59,837 nucleotides of DNA, from the NCBI GenBank assembly GCA_017445315.1, contig JAFSUI010000011.1, positions 1-59,837 on the forward strand, given 5' to 3'. The position numbers and the translations under genes are program-made. Position 1 is the first letter of the stretch. The number at the start of each line of letters is the position of its first letter. This document shows positions 45,547-55,766 of this stretch, piece by piece. This stretch comes from Bacillota bacterium (GTDB lineage Bacteria > Bacillota > Clostridia > Peptostreptococcales > Anaerovoracaceae). The notes under the pieces are model-generated. The model did not search any database. It was not told where the DNA came from and saw only the letters and a program-made list of their open reading frames with translations.

Positions 45547-47883
45547 CTAACTCATAAATATACAATTCTCGAAATCAATCGTAACTACCGCAGACTCACC
45601 TTGTTCAACAGAATACTTAATATCGATATTTAAAAATCTCACCGTCTCTTCAAGAATATGCATTAGTTCCTCTTCCTCCACAAAGACTCCCTCATATATA
45701 TATTGTCCATCTACTCTCTTATAGTTGTCTTTCGATGCTATTATTTCATCTCTTGCAGGGCTAGAAACTTCAACTCTATCTATTTGTATATCATAGCAAA
45801 AGGCTTTCTCGTCAATAAACGCTATTGGCGGAATAAGTCCACTATTCACTATGGTCATTTCTTCCATCAACTTATGGTAATCGTTCCTTTTTTCAGGATC
45901 ACTAATAACATAAGGCATTGTTTCCTTCGCATATGCCGTTACATACTTAATATCCCTTTCTCTTATAAGGTTGATAAGCTCGTCTATGGATTCAACTGCT
46001 GCTTCTTCAAACTTAAGCAAACTCTTAACGCGGTTCATGATACGTCTAGTTGTTGCTTCGACTAATATTTCTTTTAAATTATACGCATCAACCTTATGCA
46101 ATGGAATTCTCATATGTGCATCATTTTTCAACTCGCCTTGGAAATTCTTATAACCCCATTGCTCGCACAAGTAAGAATTAACCCCATTTAAGATGTCGTT
46201 AGATAATTCCTGATCGTCTATTCTATTTAAACCACTTATCTCTTGCTTCAGATTACTTTTTAATCTGCGATTCAAGAACTCAAACAAAGCATGTGTTTGG
46301 CCCTCCTCAATATCGAACCAATGCAAAGGGTGATTATTTGCGTTAAAAAACTCTAATATCCTATTCATGTATTCTGATCTGTGGAATTCTTTCTCCTCAT
46401 CAAAACACTCTCTATGCAACTTACGCAACTCGTGAAGCACTTTATTATCCTCTTCGTCAATCGTAGCTTCGTAATCTATTTTTTTCAGCCCCCTTCTGGC
46501 AATTATCCTTGTAATAAACCATTCGAACGCAATCGAATAGTCCATTATCACGAATTTCGCCTCTCCATCAAGCCTAAAATACTCCATGTGTCGCATACAC
46601 AATTTAAACAGTGAAAAAAATTCGGAAATCGGTTCTATAGGAGTTTCTAAATAGTGATGAAAAAAGTGAGTCCAACCGTATATGGTTTCGTAATTTGTGT
46701 TTGAATCGCTATTAATAACCTTCTGGACTTCTTCTTTCATATCTGCAGGAAAATAACCTTCCAAAACGCATAGATAGTAAAAATACAAACTAAGTAATCC
46801 ATACACTTTTGATGAAGGCAATCCGTCTTCAAAAACATAGCTGTAATCTCTATAGTAACGGCAAATAGATTTAATTATATTATAGCGAGATTCTTTAACA
46901 CTTGTCACCACAGCATAAACCAAAACCAAAATAAGTATCCGCTCTTTTTCCTTGGATCTCGTATTATAATCAAGATGCGACAGTACACTTGAGACGAAAC
47001 CATCTAGATGCCATTTAGATTCTTCATACCGGGATAATTGATTTATTAAAGCACCAAAATTAACCCATTCTTCCTCTGGTAGAACATCTACAAATTCATC
47101 ATCATGAAACAGTGCATTTTGCACATTGCCGAACAAAGCATCCACCGTCTTCACACGTTCCAGTTTCTCCGCGTAATACGGTATTTCACTTGCAACAGTC
47201 GCCTGTACATCAAGAATTTTCCTTACGATTCGAGCATTTACACCTTTATCTTCCGTTTTTAACTTCTCATATGTAGTCTTCAAGTTCTTCGCTGTAAGCA
47301 TATACGCTAGCGCTTTATCCTGTACTTCTTGTAAGAATTCGTCTTGCGAAATCGTATTTATAATGCTTTCTTTAATAATACCAATTCCCGCCGCGTCCAC
47401 TTTTGCAAGCAGTGGTATTTCCGTCCAACATACATGAATACAAAAGAGAATAATGGTCAACGATACTGAAATACAGACGTAATATAATTGTGACAAGAAA
47501 CAGATTAGGTTTATTAAGCTCAATACTAAAGGAATAATGATGATTAGGCGCAAACTGTATTGCCACCGTGCCCGCAATTTCCTTAGATCCCTTATAGCAA
47601 CTCCAATAAACCGAGTGTCTTGGGCTGTAAAGGAAACAGCAATAACGGCAATAAAAATGCCTACTAATGTGGTCGTAACCTGAAGCATTGTTCCTACCCG
47701 CGTATGATTACAAATCCGTTCTAAGAAACTAGGCGCCCCTAAATAGGACCACTTAATCCCTGCAGCAATGATTATTACCATGATGACGTTAAAAAGAATA
47801 AAGACAAGGTTTTTCTTAATCATAAGATACGCTCTTTTTGCCACCCGCCTTATCCAAGATACACATCCGACAAGTATTTTCAT
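45547..47883 (-). CDS. Large membrane-anchored protein of unknown function
   Basis: 778 residues from ATG 47883 (GGAGGG seven bases before; nine more upstream residues are possible). Four hydrophobic segments occupy the first ~170 residues (LVFILFNVIMVIIIAAGIKW; TTTLVGIFIAVIAVSFT; LIIIIPLVLSLINLICFL; ISVSLTIILFCIHV). The remaining ~600 residues are soluble, mainly helical and charged. I do not recognise the family. The gene is AT-rich relative to the core genes. It follows a repeat-helix protein gene on the same strand (71 bases), so the two may form a pair. Confidence 0.75.
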   Translation of the reverse strand: MKILVGCVSWIRRVAKRAYLMIKKNLVFILFNVIMVIIIAAGIKWSYLGAPSFLERICNHTRVGTMLQVTTTLVGIFIAVIAVSFTAQDTRFIGVAIRDLRKLRARWQYSLRLIIIIPLVLSLINLICFLSQLYYVCISVSLTIILFCIHVCWTEIPLLAKVDAAGIGIIKESIINTISQDEFLQEVQDKALAYMLTAKNLKTTYEKLKTEDKGVNARIVRKILDVQATVASEIPYYAEKLERVKTVDALFGNVQNALFHDDEFVDVLPEEEWVNFGALINQLSRYEESKWHLDGFVSSVLSHLDYNTRSKEKERILILVLVYAVVTSVKESRYNIIKSICRYYRDYSYVFEDGLPSSKVYGLLSLYFYYLCVLEGYFPADMKEEVQKVINSDSNTNYETIYGWTHFFHHYLETPIEPISEFFSLFKLCMRHMEYFRLDGEAKFVIMDYSIAFEWFITRIIARRGLKKIDYEATIDEEDNKVLHELRKLHRECFDEEKEFHRSEYMNRILEFFNANNHPLHWFDIEEGQTHALFEFLNRRLKSNLKQEISGLNRIDDQELSNDILNGVNSYLCEQWGYKNFQGELKNDAHMRIPLHKVDAYNLKEILVEATTRRIMNRVKSLLKFEEAAVESIDELINLIRERDIKYVTAYAKETMPYVISDPEKRNDYHKLMEEMTIVNSGLIPPIAFIDEKAFCYDIQIDRVEVSSPARDEIIASKDNYKRVDGQYIYEGVFVEEEELMHILEETVRFLNIDIKYSVEQGESAVVTIDFENCIFMS

Positions 47884-47954
47884 CAAATTTCCCTCCGGAT
47901 TATCTGTCAATATTGCTTAATTCACCCCTTTTTCTACTTAAAACGAATTTCTTC

Positions 47955-48602
47955 TTAATCAGACATTTCTGAACAAAACTTCTTGTATTCGTCAATCAAC
48001 GACCTTTCGCTATAATCTTTATTATCAACATGTCTTTTCACCATTTCTGATAACTGAAGCATTGTTCTATCGTCCCAACCAAGTTTACTTGCTAAGGGCT
48101 TAATGTCTCTTAAGAACATTTCCTCTTGGAAAGAATTGTTCCATTCTGACTTTGCTAAGTAACCTCTCATAAACATATCAATTGCATCTATCCATTTCTT
48201 CTCTGCTTTCAGAATCTTAGCTTGCGCGAACCTAATATCTTTCAGCGGAGCTTCTCGCTTCATTTGCAGGCGATTTAAGTATCCCCACGCCTTGTCTTTC
48301 AACCCCGCCTTTACATAATACTTGGCAAGATCAATGTTTTGAGAAGTTGTACATGGCGGGTCCGATTCAATAAAAGCAAATTCCAATTCCCTGATAACAG
48401 CTTCAATATCGCCATCCTGTTTATACTTTAGCTGTGCTTCATTAACCCGTTTAAGCAAGCTATCTTGATACTCTAGCGAATCCTTGAGGTCTCTGTATCC
48501 GTATAGGTTATTATCGTACATCTCTTTTTCTACATTTTTTCTTAATTGCTCTTTATTAGCCGACGCATGAACAGCCTTCTTTATGCGGTCAAACAAGCCC
48601 AT
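47955..48602 (-). CDS. Helical-repeat (TPR-like) protein of unknown function
   Basis: 215 residues. It begins MGLFDRIKKAVHASANKEQL; the middle (about 70-160) is built of helix pairs (YYVKAGLKDKAWGYLNRLQM; AKILKAEKKWIDAIDMFMRG) like tetratricopeptide repeats. Such proteins bind partners. The ATG follows AGGAGG. It is probably co-transcribed with the membrane protein downstream. Confidence 0.7.
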   Translation of the reverse strand: MGLFDRIKKAVHASANKEQLRKNVEKEMYDNNLYGYRDLKDSLEYQDSLLKRVNEAQLKYKQDGDIEAVIRELEFAFIESDPPCTTSQNIDLAKYYVKAGLKDKAWGYLNRLQMKREAPLKDIRFAQAKILKAEKKWIDAIDMFMRGYLAKSEWNNSFQEEMFLRDIKPLASKLGWDDRTMLQLSEMVKRHVDNKDYSERSLIDEYKKFCSEMSD

Positions 48603-48686
48603 CTTATTCCTCCTATGCAGCTTACAGGGTGTGCCGTTTGCCTCATTTTACCACACGCCCCATAAAGTGTCGAAATTACTACAAAC

Positions 48687-48713
48687 AAAAACCTCCCGAC
48701 ACACGCCGAGAGG
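48687..48713 (-). terminator. Terminator after the DUF6054-like gene
   Basis: On the minus strand CCTCTCG pairs with CGGGAGG, followed by TTTTTG. The stem sequence is shared with 36400-36429 and 59458-59488. Confidence 0.8.
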
Positions 48714-48724
48714 CCCCAATCAAC

Positions 48725-49060
48725 CTACTCCACCAGCTCCTCAAACTTCTCTAGGAATGTATCCTCACCCCAAGTATTAATCTTGAAGAATACCGCTTGA
48801 CTTCCTCCGGAAGTTATGGCCGAACACTGAATTGGTCCACCATCTGACTGGAACAAAGTGACACTTAAGCTCACCCTATTCTGTCCAATCATACTGTATC
48901 TTTCAAACACTCTTACGCTACATCTACTCCTACCATCAGGAGAAAGGAAATCGCTGGCATCCTCCAAGTCAGCGGAGGCGCTACCACTTATTATTCCTTC
49001 TTCAATTCTACGGAGCCATTCATCAAAGGATCCTGTTAGTGTTGTTTCTAGTTTGGCCAT
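48725..49060 (-). CDS. DUF6054-like small protein
   Basis: 111 residues: LTGSFDEWLRRIEEGIISGS, then CSVRVFERYSMIGQNRVSLS and AITSGGSQAVFFKINTWGE. These resemble the DUF6054 family, known from Clostridia without an assigned role. It is soluble and has no signal peptide. AGAGGTG lies before the ATG. It lies 84 bases after the hsdR stop on the same strand. Confidence 0.7.
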   Translation of the reverse strand: MAKLETTLTGSFDEWLRRIEEGIISGSASADLEDASDFLSPDGRSRCSVRVFERYSMIGQNRVSLSVTLFQSDGGPIQCSAITSGGSQAVFFKINTWGEDTFLEKFEELVE

Positions 49061-49144
49061 GTTTCACCTCTCGCTTAATTATTCTCCGATTTCTTCCCAA
49101 CCCTTACATACATCAGTAAAGCCATTCAATACCTCCGTTTTTAT

Positions 49145-52100
49145 CTATGCTGCCACTCTCGCATTCTGATTAATCTGATTAATTACTCCCATTATTCCAT
49201 TCCAGAGATTTAAGTCGGTAAACAGTTCTACTATGCTGCCGTGATCTGTGAATGGAGACTCCTGTAATACCGACAAGTCGTTCATTACACCGTTTTGCAT
49301 GATGTATTCTACTATCTGATTTACGAAGTATATCTGGTGCTCATTAAGATTAGCATCATCCAGATATTTAGAGAATGCCTCCTTGGCAGCCTTCATATCC
49401 ATGCCAACGATTTCGCGAACTAGCTCACCAAGTGGCTTGGCTCCGTACTCAGCCTCGTACTCTTGCTTGGTTCCGACTTCACTCCAGAGTATGTTCTCAA
49501 GTTCTGCAATGTCTTCCTTGGTTAGCGGGATGTTTGACTTGAGTTTTTCGATTACTCTATTATCCTGGTGCTTTCTTATATAGAACGCGGCTTTTTCTTT
49601 ATAGTTTCTTAGGTCATCGCTATCGAGGTCAGCCTCGTTCCAATTAATTTCAAGTATCTGATCCTCGAAGTTCGTATCATAGATTTCTTTTCCTGCCGGT
49701 ATGTACTTAATGAGATTTCTTAGTCTCTCTCTTATCTCTTCGAACTCATTTATGCCGGCACGCTCAAGATAATCCGTATTCATAAGTTTAGTTATGAAAT
49801 CTTTCTGAGCGGTTATAACCGGAATATTTGCGACGCTTGCAATACCGGCCACCTTCTTCATTAAGTCCTTTCTTGCTCTGTTATCTCTATGGCCTGCCAG
49901 ATACGCCAATTCAATTCTATACATAAGCGCATCAAACCTGAGTGCTTTCGGTTCATCACTTTCCGGAAGAATATATGGCGCAACCTCTTCCCTAATAGCC
50001 AGAGTGTCCGGATATGTTAATGTCTGATAGCTTTCTTTATGTGAATACTTATCGACATATTCTATGTGCTGTCTAACCGCATAATTATCACGGTCGAGTT
50101 TCTGCACTTTGCCGGACATATCATCAACAAGTTCTTCTCTAAATGACCTTAGTTCATCTGTCTGGTAATTTATATCCTGTAGCTTATACGCAATATCAAA
50201 CTTAAGACCAAAGAGCGCCCCTTGAAGCGCGATAAGGTTCGCTGACGGCTTACCCTTATTCATTCTGAAGAACTCGAAGTTTCCACAGAAGTCAAATATA
50301 TAGAACTTGTCTTTGTCCTTACCATCAAGAAGCCCTGGGCATAGCCTGGTTCCTCTTCCTATCATCTGCCAGAACTTAGCTTTACTCATAACTTTTTTGA
50401 AGAACACAAGGTTAAGAACTTCAGGAACGTCAATTCCTGTATCCAGCATATCTACAGAAATTGCAATCTGAGGAAGTCTCTTCGGATCCGAGAACTGGTC
50501 TATTGCATTCTGAACATACGATGTTCTGTTATCTATAACCATTGCATAGTCAATAAGGTGCGGAAACTCTTTATAGAATATCTCGTGTATCTTCTCCGCA
50601 TGCCTATGATTCTTTGCAAATATAATTGTCTTTCCGAGTTTTTGACCATAGTCAATCTTTATGCCGTCCTTCATCACCGTGCGCAAAACCTTGCGAATGG
50701 TGTCTTCGTTAAAGACCCAATCATTAAGAGCTCCTGACTCAATCTTTTCGGGAAGAGTTCCATCTTCCGTAACAAAGGTCTGCTCATACTCATACTTTTC
50801 TTCCTCGGTTAGTTCATCATAGACTATACCCTGCTCTATGAACTTAGTTTCCGTCTCTACAGAAAGGAAGTCCACTAGGAATCCATCATTTACAGCCTGC
50901 GCCAAATCATACCCGTATGTCGGAACACCTTGACCATTCTCATATTCCAGTTCAAATACTTCGTAGGTGTTTTTATCTATGTCGTCTTTTGGTGTTGCGG
51001 TTAGTCCAACCAGCGGAGCATCAAAGTAATTGAAGATATCTTTATACTTGTTATAAATCGATCTATGTGCTTCATCACAAATCAGAAGATCAAAATGTCC
51101 ACATGTGTAAACCTTCTCATCATCCACCTTGGCGGTGTCTATAAGATTGGCCATTGTCTGATAAGTAGAAAATACACAATGGGCGCTAAAGTCCCTGTCT
51201 GATTCCGTTAGATTGGTTACGGATAAATCCGGAAGAAAATTTACAAAACTTCTCTTGGCTTGAGTAACAAGAGAATTTCTGTCAGCCAAGAAAAGAACAT
51301 CCCTAACCCAGCCCTTCTTCAGAAGAACATCAACGAGTCCAATTACAGTTCTTGTTTTTCCTGATCCAGTAGCCATTACAAGAAGTGCTTTTCTGCGGTT
51401 CCTCTTATCCATGCTTTCGCAAACCGCTTTAATGGCACCTTCTTGGTAGTATCTACCCGCGATATTCTTATTTATATGAACATGATTAAGATCCTCTTTC
51501 ATAACCCTAAGGTTAAAGATCTTCTCTAAATCTCTCTTGGAATAGAATGCAGCAACAGGTCTTTCCGGATACTGTCCGTCTATTATCTTCGTCTCATATC
51601 CATTGGAAAGGAATATTATTGGCCTGCGACCAAACTTTTCTTCCAGGAGGTCTGCGTAGAGCTTGGCTTGATGTCTTCCCTGCACCGGATCAACACAAGT
51701 TCTCTTCGCTTCTATAACCGCAATTGCCTTACCATCCGCACCAAACAAAACATAATCTGCATATCCAACGCCAGCTTTGTTCGGCATTCCTTGGAGTTCA
51801 TATTCATTTATCCAATCAACGCCTTCCGTCCAGCCGGCATCCATCAAAAGAGTGTCTATATATATTTTACGAGTCTCGTACTCGCTTGGATTTCTCTTAT
51901 ACGAATAGGTCTTTTGTCTGTTCTTTCTTCTGGAAGTAAATGCATCCTTATTCCCTTGATTATCTTGAACCAGCTTTTCAAAATCGATCTCGCTATCAAA
52001 GACATATGACTGATCCATCTTAATAGCTGAGTCTGCTAATAGCTTGCTATCAAATTCCTGCTCAACATATCCTTCTTCATAGCAATATGCAACAAAGTCT

Positions 52101-52453
52101 ATGAAATCAAACAGATACGACAGACAAAGCTCAGCCCTGTCCCTCGTAACCTTCTTAGGATGTTCTTCCGCAAGTCTCCCCATCTTACGAATGAGATTTA
52201 TCTCATTCCAAAGATCCGTATCGACTATCTTACGGAACTCGTCCGTATTGATAAGCGTAACCAGTTTATCTTGGTACGGCATTGTCAGTTCATCGTCCGC
52301 AGAATACATCCACTTAACCGCAGCCTCAAGAGCCTTTCTGCAATTCAGCACACACTCCGCAGAATCATTAGGTAAAACCTGCTCCGCAGCAATTGCAATC
52401 TCAGAAAAGCTTCCGAATTGCGGATATTGTTTTAGGAAATCGAAATTTGACAT
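49145..52453 (-). CDS. hsdR: Type I restriction enzyme subunit HsdR
   Basis: 1102 residues. The N-terminal ~130 residues are a DUF4145-like helical domain; the HsdR nuclease follows (YADYVLFGADGKAIAVIEAK, D...ExK motif, about 235-255). Then comes an SF2 helicase motor: Walker A MATGSGKTRTVIGL, DEAHRS, TATP, and motif VI MIGRGTRLCPG. The C-terminal ~250 residues bind the methylase core. It cuts unmodified DNA after ATP-driven translocation. It is the last hsd gene in the leftward operon, nine bases after the PD-(D/E)XK-like gene. No break is seen. Confidence 0.96.
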   Translation of the reverse strand: MSNFDFLKQYPQFGSFSEIAIAAEQVLPNDSAECVLNCRKALEAAVKWMYSADDELTMPYQDKLVTLINTDEFRKIVDTDLWNEINLIRKMGRLAEEHPKKVTRDRAELCLSYLFDFIDFVAYCYEEGYVEQEFDSKLLADSAIKMDQSYVFDSEIDFEKLVQDNQGNKDAFTSRRKNRQKTYSYKRNPSEYETRKIYIDTLLMDAGWTEGVDWINEYELQGMPNKAGVGYADYVLFGADGKAIAVIEAKRTCVDPVQGRHQAKLYADLLEEKFGRRPIIFLSNGYETKIIDGQYPERPVAAFYSKRDLEKIFNLRVMKEDLNHVHINKNIAGRYYQEGAIKAVCESMDKRNRRKALLVMATGSGKTRTVIGLVDVLLKKGWVRDVLFLADRNSLVTQAKRSFVNFLPDLSVTNLTESDRDFSAHCVFSTYQTMANLIDTAKVDDEKVYTCGHFDLLICDEAHRSIYNKYKDIFNYFDAPLVGLTATPKDDIDKNTYEVFELEYENGQGVPTYGYDLAQAVNDGFLVDFLSVETETKFIEQGIVYDELTEEEKYEYEQTFVTEDGTLPEKIESGALNDWVFNEDTIRKVLRTVMKDGIKIDYGQKLGKTIIFAKNHRHAEKIHEIFYKEFPHLIDYAMVIDNRTSYVQNAIDQFSDPKRLPQIAISVDMLDTGIDVPEVLNLVFFKKVMSKAKFWQMIGRGTRLCPGLLDGKDKDKFYIFDFCGNFEFFRMNKGKPSANLIALQGALFGLKFDIAYKLQDINYQTDELRSFREELVDDMSGKVQKLDRDNYAVRQHIEYVDKYSHKESYQTLTYPDTLAIREEVAPYILPESDEPKALRFDALMYRIELAYLAGHRDNRARKDLMKKVAGIASVANIPVITAQKDFITKLMNTDYLERAGINEFEEIRERLRNLIKYIPAGKEIYDTNFEDQILEINWNEADLDSDDLRNYKEKAAFYIRKHQDNRVIEKLKSNIPLTKEDIAELENILWSEVGTKQEYEAEYGAKPLGELVREIVGMDMKAAKEAFSKYLDDANLNEHQIYFVNQIVEYIMQNGVMNDLSVLQESPFTDHGSIVELFTDLNLWNGIMGVINQINQNARVAA

Positions 52454-52462
52454 TACAACTCC

Positions 52463-53710
52463 TTACTCAAAATGCAATAAACCTTTATTGTTAAGCAATA
52501 AATCAACGCTCTCCTCGATCGACAATTCACCTTGCCTATACTTTTCATACATTCTTAAAAGTGTTTTCGTTTCAACAATTAAACAATTATTTCTTTTTGC
52601 CGTGGAAACCACCTCTTCATTAACAGGATCTCTTGCCTCCAGTGGACGCGTTCTTTGAGGATTAATAATCAGCAACTGCTTCACATTGTTTTCATTAATC
52701 CCCTCTTCTTCAAGTTTGTCTAAATAATCTTGATAGTGCCTCTCTATCTGCCCTACATTTCCTCTTTTTACATTATCCGATACGCCCTTTATCTCCCCAA
52801 TAAAAGTATAGTCCTCTCCTCGTATAAGAAAGTCTTGTTTTTTATTATCTTTATAATCATTAAGACTTACCCCAGTAATCTGACACATTATATCTCGGAC
52901 TATATCAGCCAACTCTTCCCCACTCGTATACAAAATAGACTTGTATCTGGCGTTTTCCTCTAGCACCTTATCAGCTTCATGGATCCTTCTTTTTGCTTCG
53001 CCAATGATGGCATTGTTCTCATTTATAATATTTTTTTGTTTTTCATCATCAGCAAAAACAACGCTATCAACCCATTCAGGTGCGCTTGTTTTTTCATTGC
53101 CATTTATTATCTCCTCCACAAAGAGCAAAACATCGCTTTCCTGTTTTACAATATTTACGGTTGTCAAATAAATGCGGTCACAAAGTTTAATCGTTGTCGT
53201 CTTTTCGCTCGCCCTTGATACTGTAACTGGCGCCTTGATAAGTTCTATGAAATGAAAGGCCGCTTTATACCTTTTACCACATATAATGGTCTCAGTGTTT
53301 TCATAACTCAAAAAACGCACTTTGCTATTTATTGGCACTGCCAACGGAATAATATCAACACATAACTCATTTAAAATGTCTTTAAGGAACACTTTATCTT
53401 TATAATCTTGATGTACACCACGCCCAACATAATTATAGTGGTAGTTCAGGCTAACATTCTGAGGAAGAACGTAAACAACCGTAGAGGTTTTCATTCCTTC
53501 AACCATTTCACGTATACTTTTGAGGTCAGATTTACAATTAACGCTTTTATAGCTGTTCTGTTTATTCTTCCAAATACCATCGTATGCTATATCCACCACA
53601 TTTACATCAAACTCATCTAAGGATTTGGGTGTGGATAATGGTGAAACTATTATAGTTCCTTCTTCACTTTTAATCTGCATATTATTTGTTATTATTTGTA
53701 TTTTCTTCAT
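52463..53710 (-). CDS. Predicted PD-(D/E)XK-fold protein inside the hsd operon
   Basis: 415 residues from ATG 53710 (AGGTG before it). The first ~220 residues are beta-rich with no recognised family. After a helical linker (NIINENNAIIGEAKRRIHEA) a C-terminal nuclease-like domain follows: GEELADIVRDIM, DFLIRGEDYTFIGEIKG (D then ExK), a Gln-containing helix (GNVGQIERHYQDYLDKL) and LLIINPQRTRPL. This order fits a restriction-endonuclease fold. Its position between hsdS and hsdR suggests extra nuclease or partner function in the same defence island. It is not a standard hsd subunit. Confidence 0.72.
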   Translation of the reverse strand: MKKIQIITNNMQIKSEEGTIIVSPLSTPKSLDEFDVNVVDIAYDGIWKNKQNSYKSVNCKSDLKSIREMVEGMKTSTVVYVLPQNVSLNYHYNYVGRGVHQDYKDKVFLKDILNELCVDIIPLAVPINSKVRFLSYENTETIICGKRYKAAFHFIELIKAPVTVSRASEKTTTIKLCDRIYLTTVNIVKQESDVLLFVEEIINGNEKTSAPEWVDSVVFADDEKQKNIINENNAIIGEAKRRIHEADKVLEENARYKSILYTSGEELADIVRDIMCQITGVSLNDYKDNKKQDFLIRGEDYTFIGEIKGVSDNVKRGNVGQIERHYQDYLDKLEEEGINENNVKQLLIINPQRTRPLEARDPVNEEVVSTAKRNNCLIVETKTLLRMYEKYRQGELSIEESVDLLLNNKGLLHFE

Positions 53711-53751
53711 TCTCACACCTATCAAAGTCTCAAACCTTCTCATCCATTACG

Positions 53752-54855
53752 TTATTGAAAATAAATCTGCATTAAGCTATCATAAACCAACCGCATTTCG
53801 TCAAGCGATTTCTGTACGTCGGCTTTTGATTTGTCGACTTGATTAACAAACGACACAAAGTCTTTTTGAAGGCCCTTGGGTGGAACAATAAGTTTCAATG
53901 ACTTAATTGCCTCAAAATTCAAACCGGCTTTTACTCCCGTCTGATTTCTGGCGGCAAATTGTTCTTTCCCTGCTTCACTTTCCATATAATAAGCCACATA
54001 CAGTGGTTCTAAGACGTCTTTACTTAACCTGATGCATGTTAAATGCTGATTGATATAAGCACCATAATCTGCTATTTCTTTTGTAACAACACCCGTTCTT
54101 CCCAAATCCGCAGTAATACTTATTAAGAGATCTCCTTCTTCAACTCGCGTCCTCTTTGCTTCCATACTATTCGGTGCATTGATAGGTTGAATACTATCTA
54201 ATAAGATATGGCAATCCTTGACATTCTTTATTGTAATAAACCACTCAGCTCCATCTTCCACACAGTACCTTGCCCATCCTCTAGATCCAGAAGTAAGGAA
54301 CTCTATATGCTCTCCCATCTGACAAGTTCGAAATCCTTTAGGATTTAGTTTCGGATCACCAAACATCTCGACAAATCGGGATTTGATTAGTTCGTCAAAC
54401 TTTTTTAGCATCTCTTGACGTGAAGTAATCATAGACGACACTTTATCTAAAACCCGTACTATGCTTTCCTGCTCAGAACTACCGGGATATCGAATGGAAG
54501 CCTCTTTTAGCCACTTGAAATGCCTATTATATCCCGTATTAGGTATCCTTACATTCTTTAAGGCGTAATACAAATACTTATAGTTCGCATCCTCTAATTT
54601 GCTAGAAAGCACTTTTACACCATCTGCGCCAAGAAAGAATGGCTCGTCAACATATTTTATTATCCGCGTATGATCGCCAAACACTATTGCCGGGACATCT
54701 ACAAATAGCCCCTCTTCCATATCAGTATACCCAGCAATTTGGTCCTGCCCTTGATCTATTATAATATGCAATCCACTATCACAATACTCATCTGTTTTAA
54801 TCTTGCAGCCATTCTTGGTTCTATCTTCAAAAATATCGTCAAAAGACTTGATCAT
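53752..54855 (-). CDS. hsdS: Type I restriction specificity subunit HsdS
   Basis: About 367 residues; ATG 54855 has GGAG six bases before it. Two target-recognition domains are each followed by a conserved helix: first half ends SSEQESIVRVLDKVSSMITS and ELIKSRFVEMFGDPKLNPKG, second half ends VPPKGLQKDFVSFVNQVDKS. It determines the bipartite DNA site for methylation and cutting. The first domain begins without the usual HsdS lead-in, so the N-terminus is somewhat short. One hsdS gene only is seen, with no inverted spare copy for phase variation. Confidence 0.93.
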   Translation of the reverse strand: MIKSFDDIFEDRTKNGCKIKTDEYCDSGLHIIIDQGQDQIAGYTDMEEGLFVDVPAIVFGDHTRIIKYVDEPFFLGADGVKVLSSKLEDANYKYLYYALKNVRIPNTGYNRHFKWLKEASIRYPGSSEQESIVRVLDKVSSMITSRQEMLKKFDELIKSRFVEMFGDPKLNPKGFRTCQMGEHIEFLTSGSRGWARYCVEDGAEWFITIKNVKDCHILLDSIQPINAPNSMEAKRTRVEEGDLLISITADLGRTGVVTKEIADYGAYINQHLTCIRLSKDVLEPLYVAYYMESEAGKEQFAARNQTGVKAGLNFEAIKSLKLIVPPKGLQKDFVSFVNQVDKSKADVQKSLDEMRLVYDSLMQIYFQ

Positions 54856-54926
54856 ACTCATCTCCACAAATTACAAGTTACGTAACTTCCTTACCCTTCT
54901 TAATTATCACATTTGTGCTTCTTTGG

Positions 54927-55766
54927 TTAATCCATACATCCAACATCCGCTCGTATTTGCTCGATAAAAGAGTACACTACTTCAGCGCTCAAATGTTTCA
55001 TATGGATCTCCTTCCCACCCATTATAATTCGGGTGCGCATACTCTCCTCTTCTAAGCGCTTACGAATTGTATACTCATTACACAACGTACAATCAAAAGC
55101 CACCAGATTGTCGCTCCAGTTATGAATCCCACTCGCAACAATATCTCCCGTCGTGTTGTTCGTGAGGGTGTAATGCAGAGCTGTTCCTTCCAACTCGTCG
55201 AGATGCATCCTCGAATAATATCTAATGGTTGCGTCTCCATTATTATCGTACAACACCAACGCAAATTGTATTTGTTTATTTTTGTTGTATTCATCCATCA
55301 TTTCTTCAAGATTTACAGTAAAACTATTTCCTTTTCGCCCCTCCAAATTGATGATTCTATATTCTATGTTTTCTTCAACAATCATTGCATAATACCCTTT
55401 TGCAATATTGCCTTGAGATACTGAAAAATGAAAAATCAAAGGGTTTTCTTCTACACGCATTTCCGCCTCATCAAAATTCACTATCGCTGTGTAATTTTTT
55501 CTTTCCATTGAAAAAGCACTACACGAAACAATTAATGCTACAATCGCCACAACGAGTGTGGTTAATGATACTACCCATTTTAATATGGATGAGCGGTTTT
55601 CCTTATTAAGATGCATCTCCACGCTACGCAAACTCTCTTTTGTCTCTTTTGTCTCACTAATTAATTTAACTACTGATGCATTCACCTTTTCTATTCTGCC
55701 GCCTATGTATCTCTTGTTTTCCGTAGCTTCAGTTTGTTGTTTTTTACTATTCCTGTTTTTTCCCAT
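54927..55766 (-). CDS. Single-pass membrane protein of unknown function in the hsd operon
   Basis: 279 residues. A polar N-terminus with a coiled-coil-like stretch (KVNASVVKLISETKETKE) leads to one membrane helix (ILKWVVSLTTLVVAIVALIV), then about 190 residues predicted outside the membrane with beta-rich character (IQFALVLYDNNGDATIRYYS). AGGGGAAG lies before the ATG. It is not a standard restriction-modification subunit. No family recognised. Confidence 0.72.
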   Translation of the reverse strand: MGKNRNSKKQQTEATENKRYIGGRIEKVNASVVKLISETKETKESLRSVEMHLNKENRSSILKWVVSLTTLVVAIVALIVSCSAFSMERKNYTAIVNFDEAEMRVEENPLIFHFSVSQGNIAKGYYAMIVEENIEYRIINLEGRKGNSFTVNLEEMMDEYNKNKQIQFALVLYDNNGDATIRYYSRMHLDELEGTALHYTLTNNTTGDIVASGIHNWSDNLVAFDCTLCNEYTIRKRLEEESMRTRIIMGGKEIHMKHLSAEVVYSFIEQIRADVGCMD

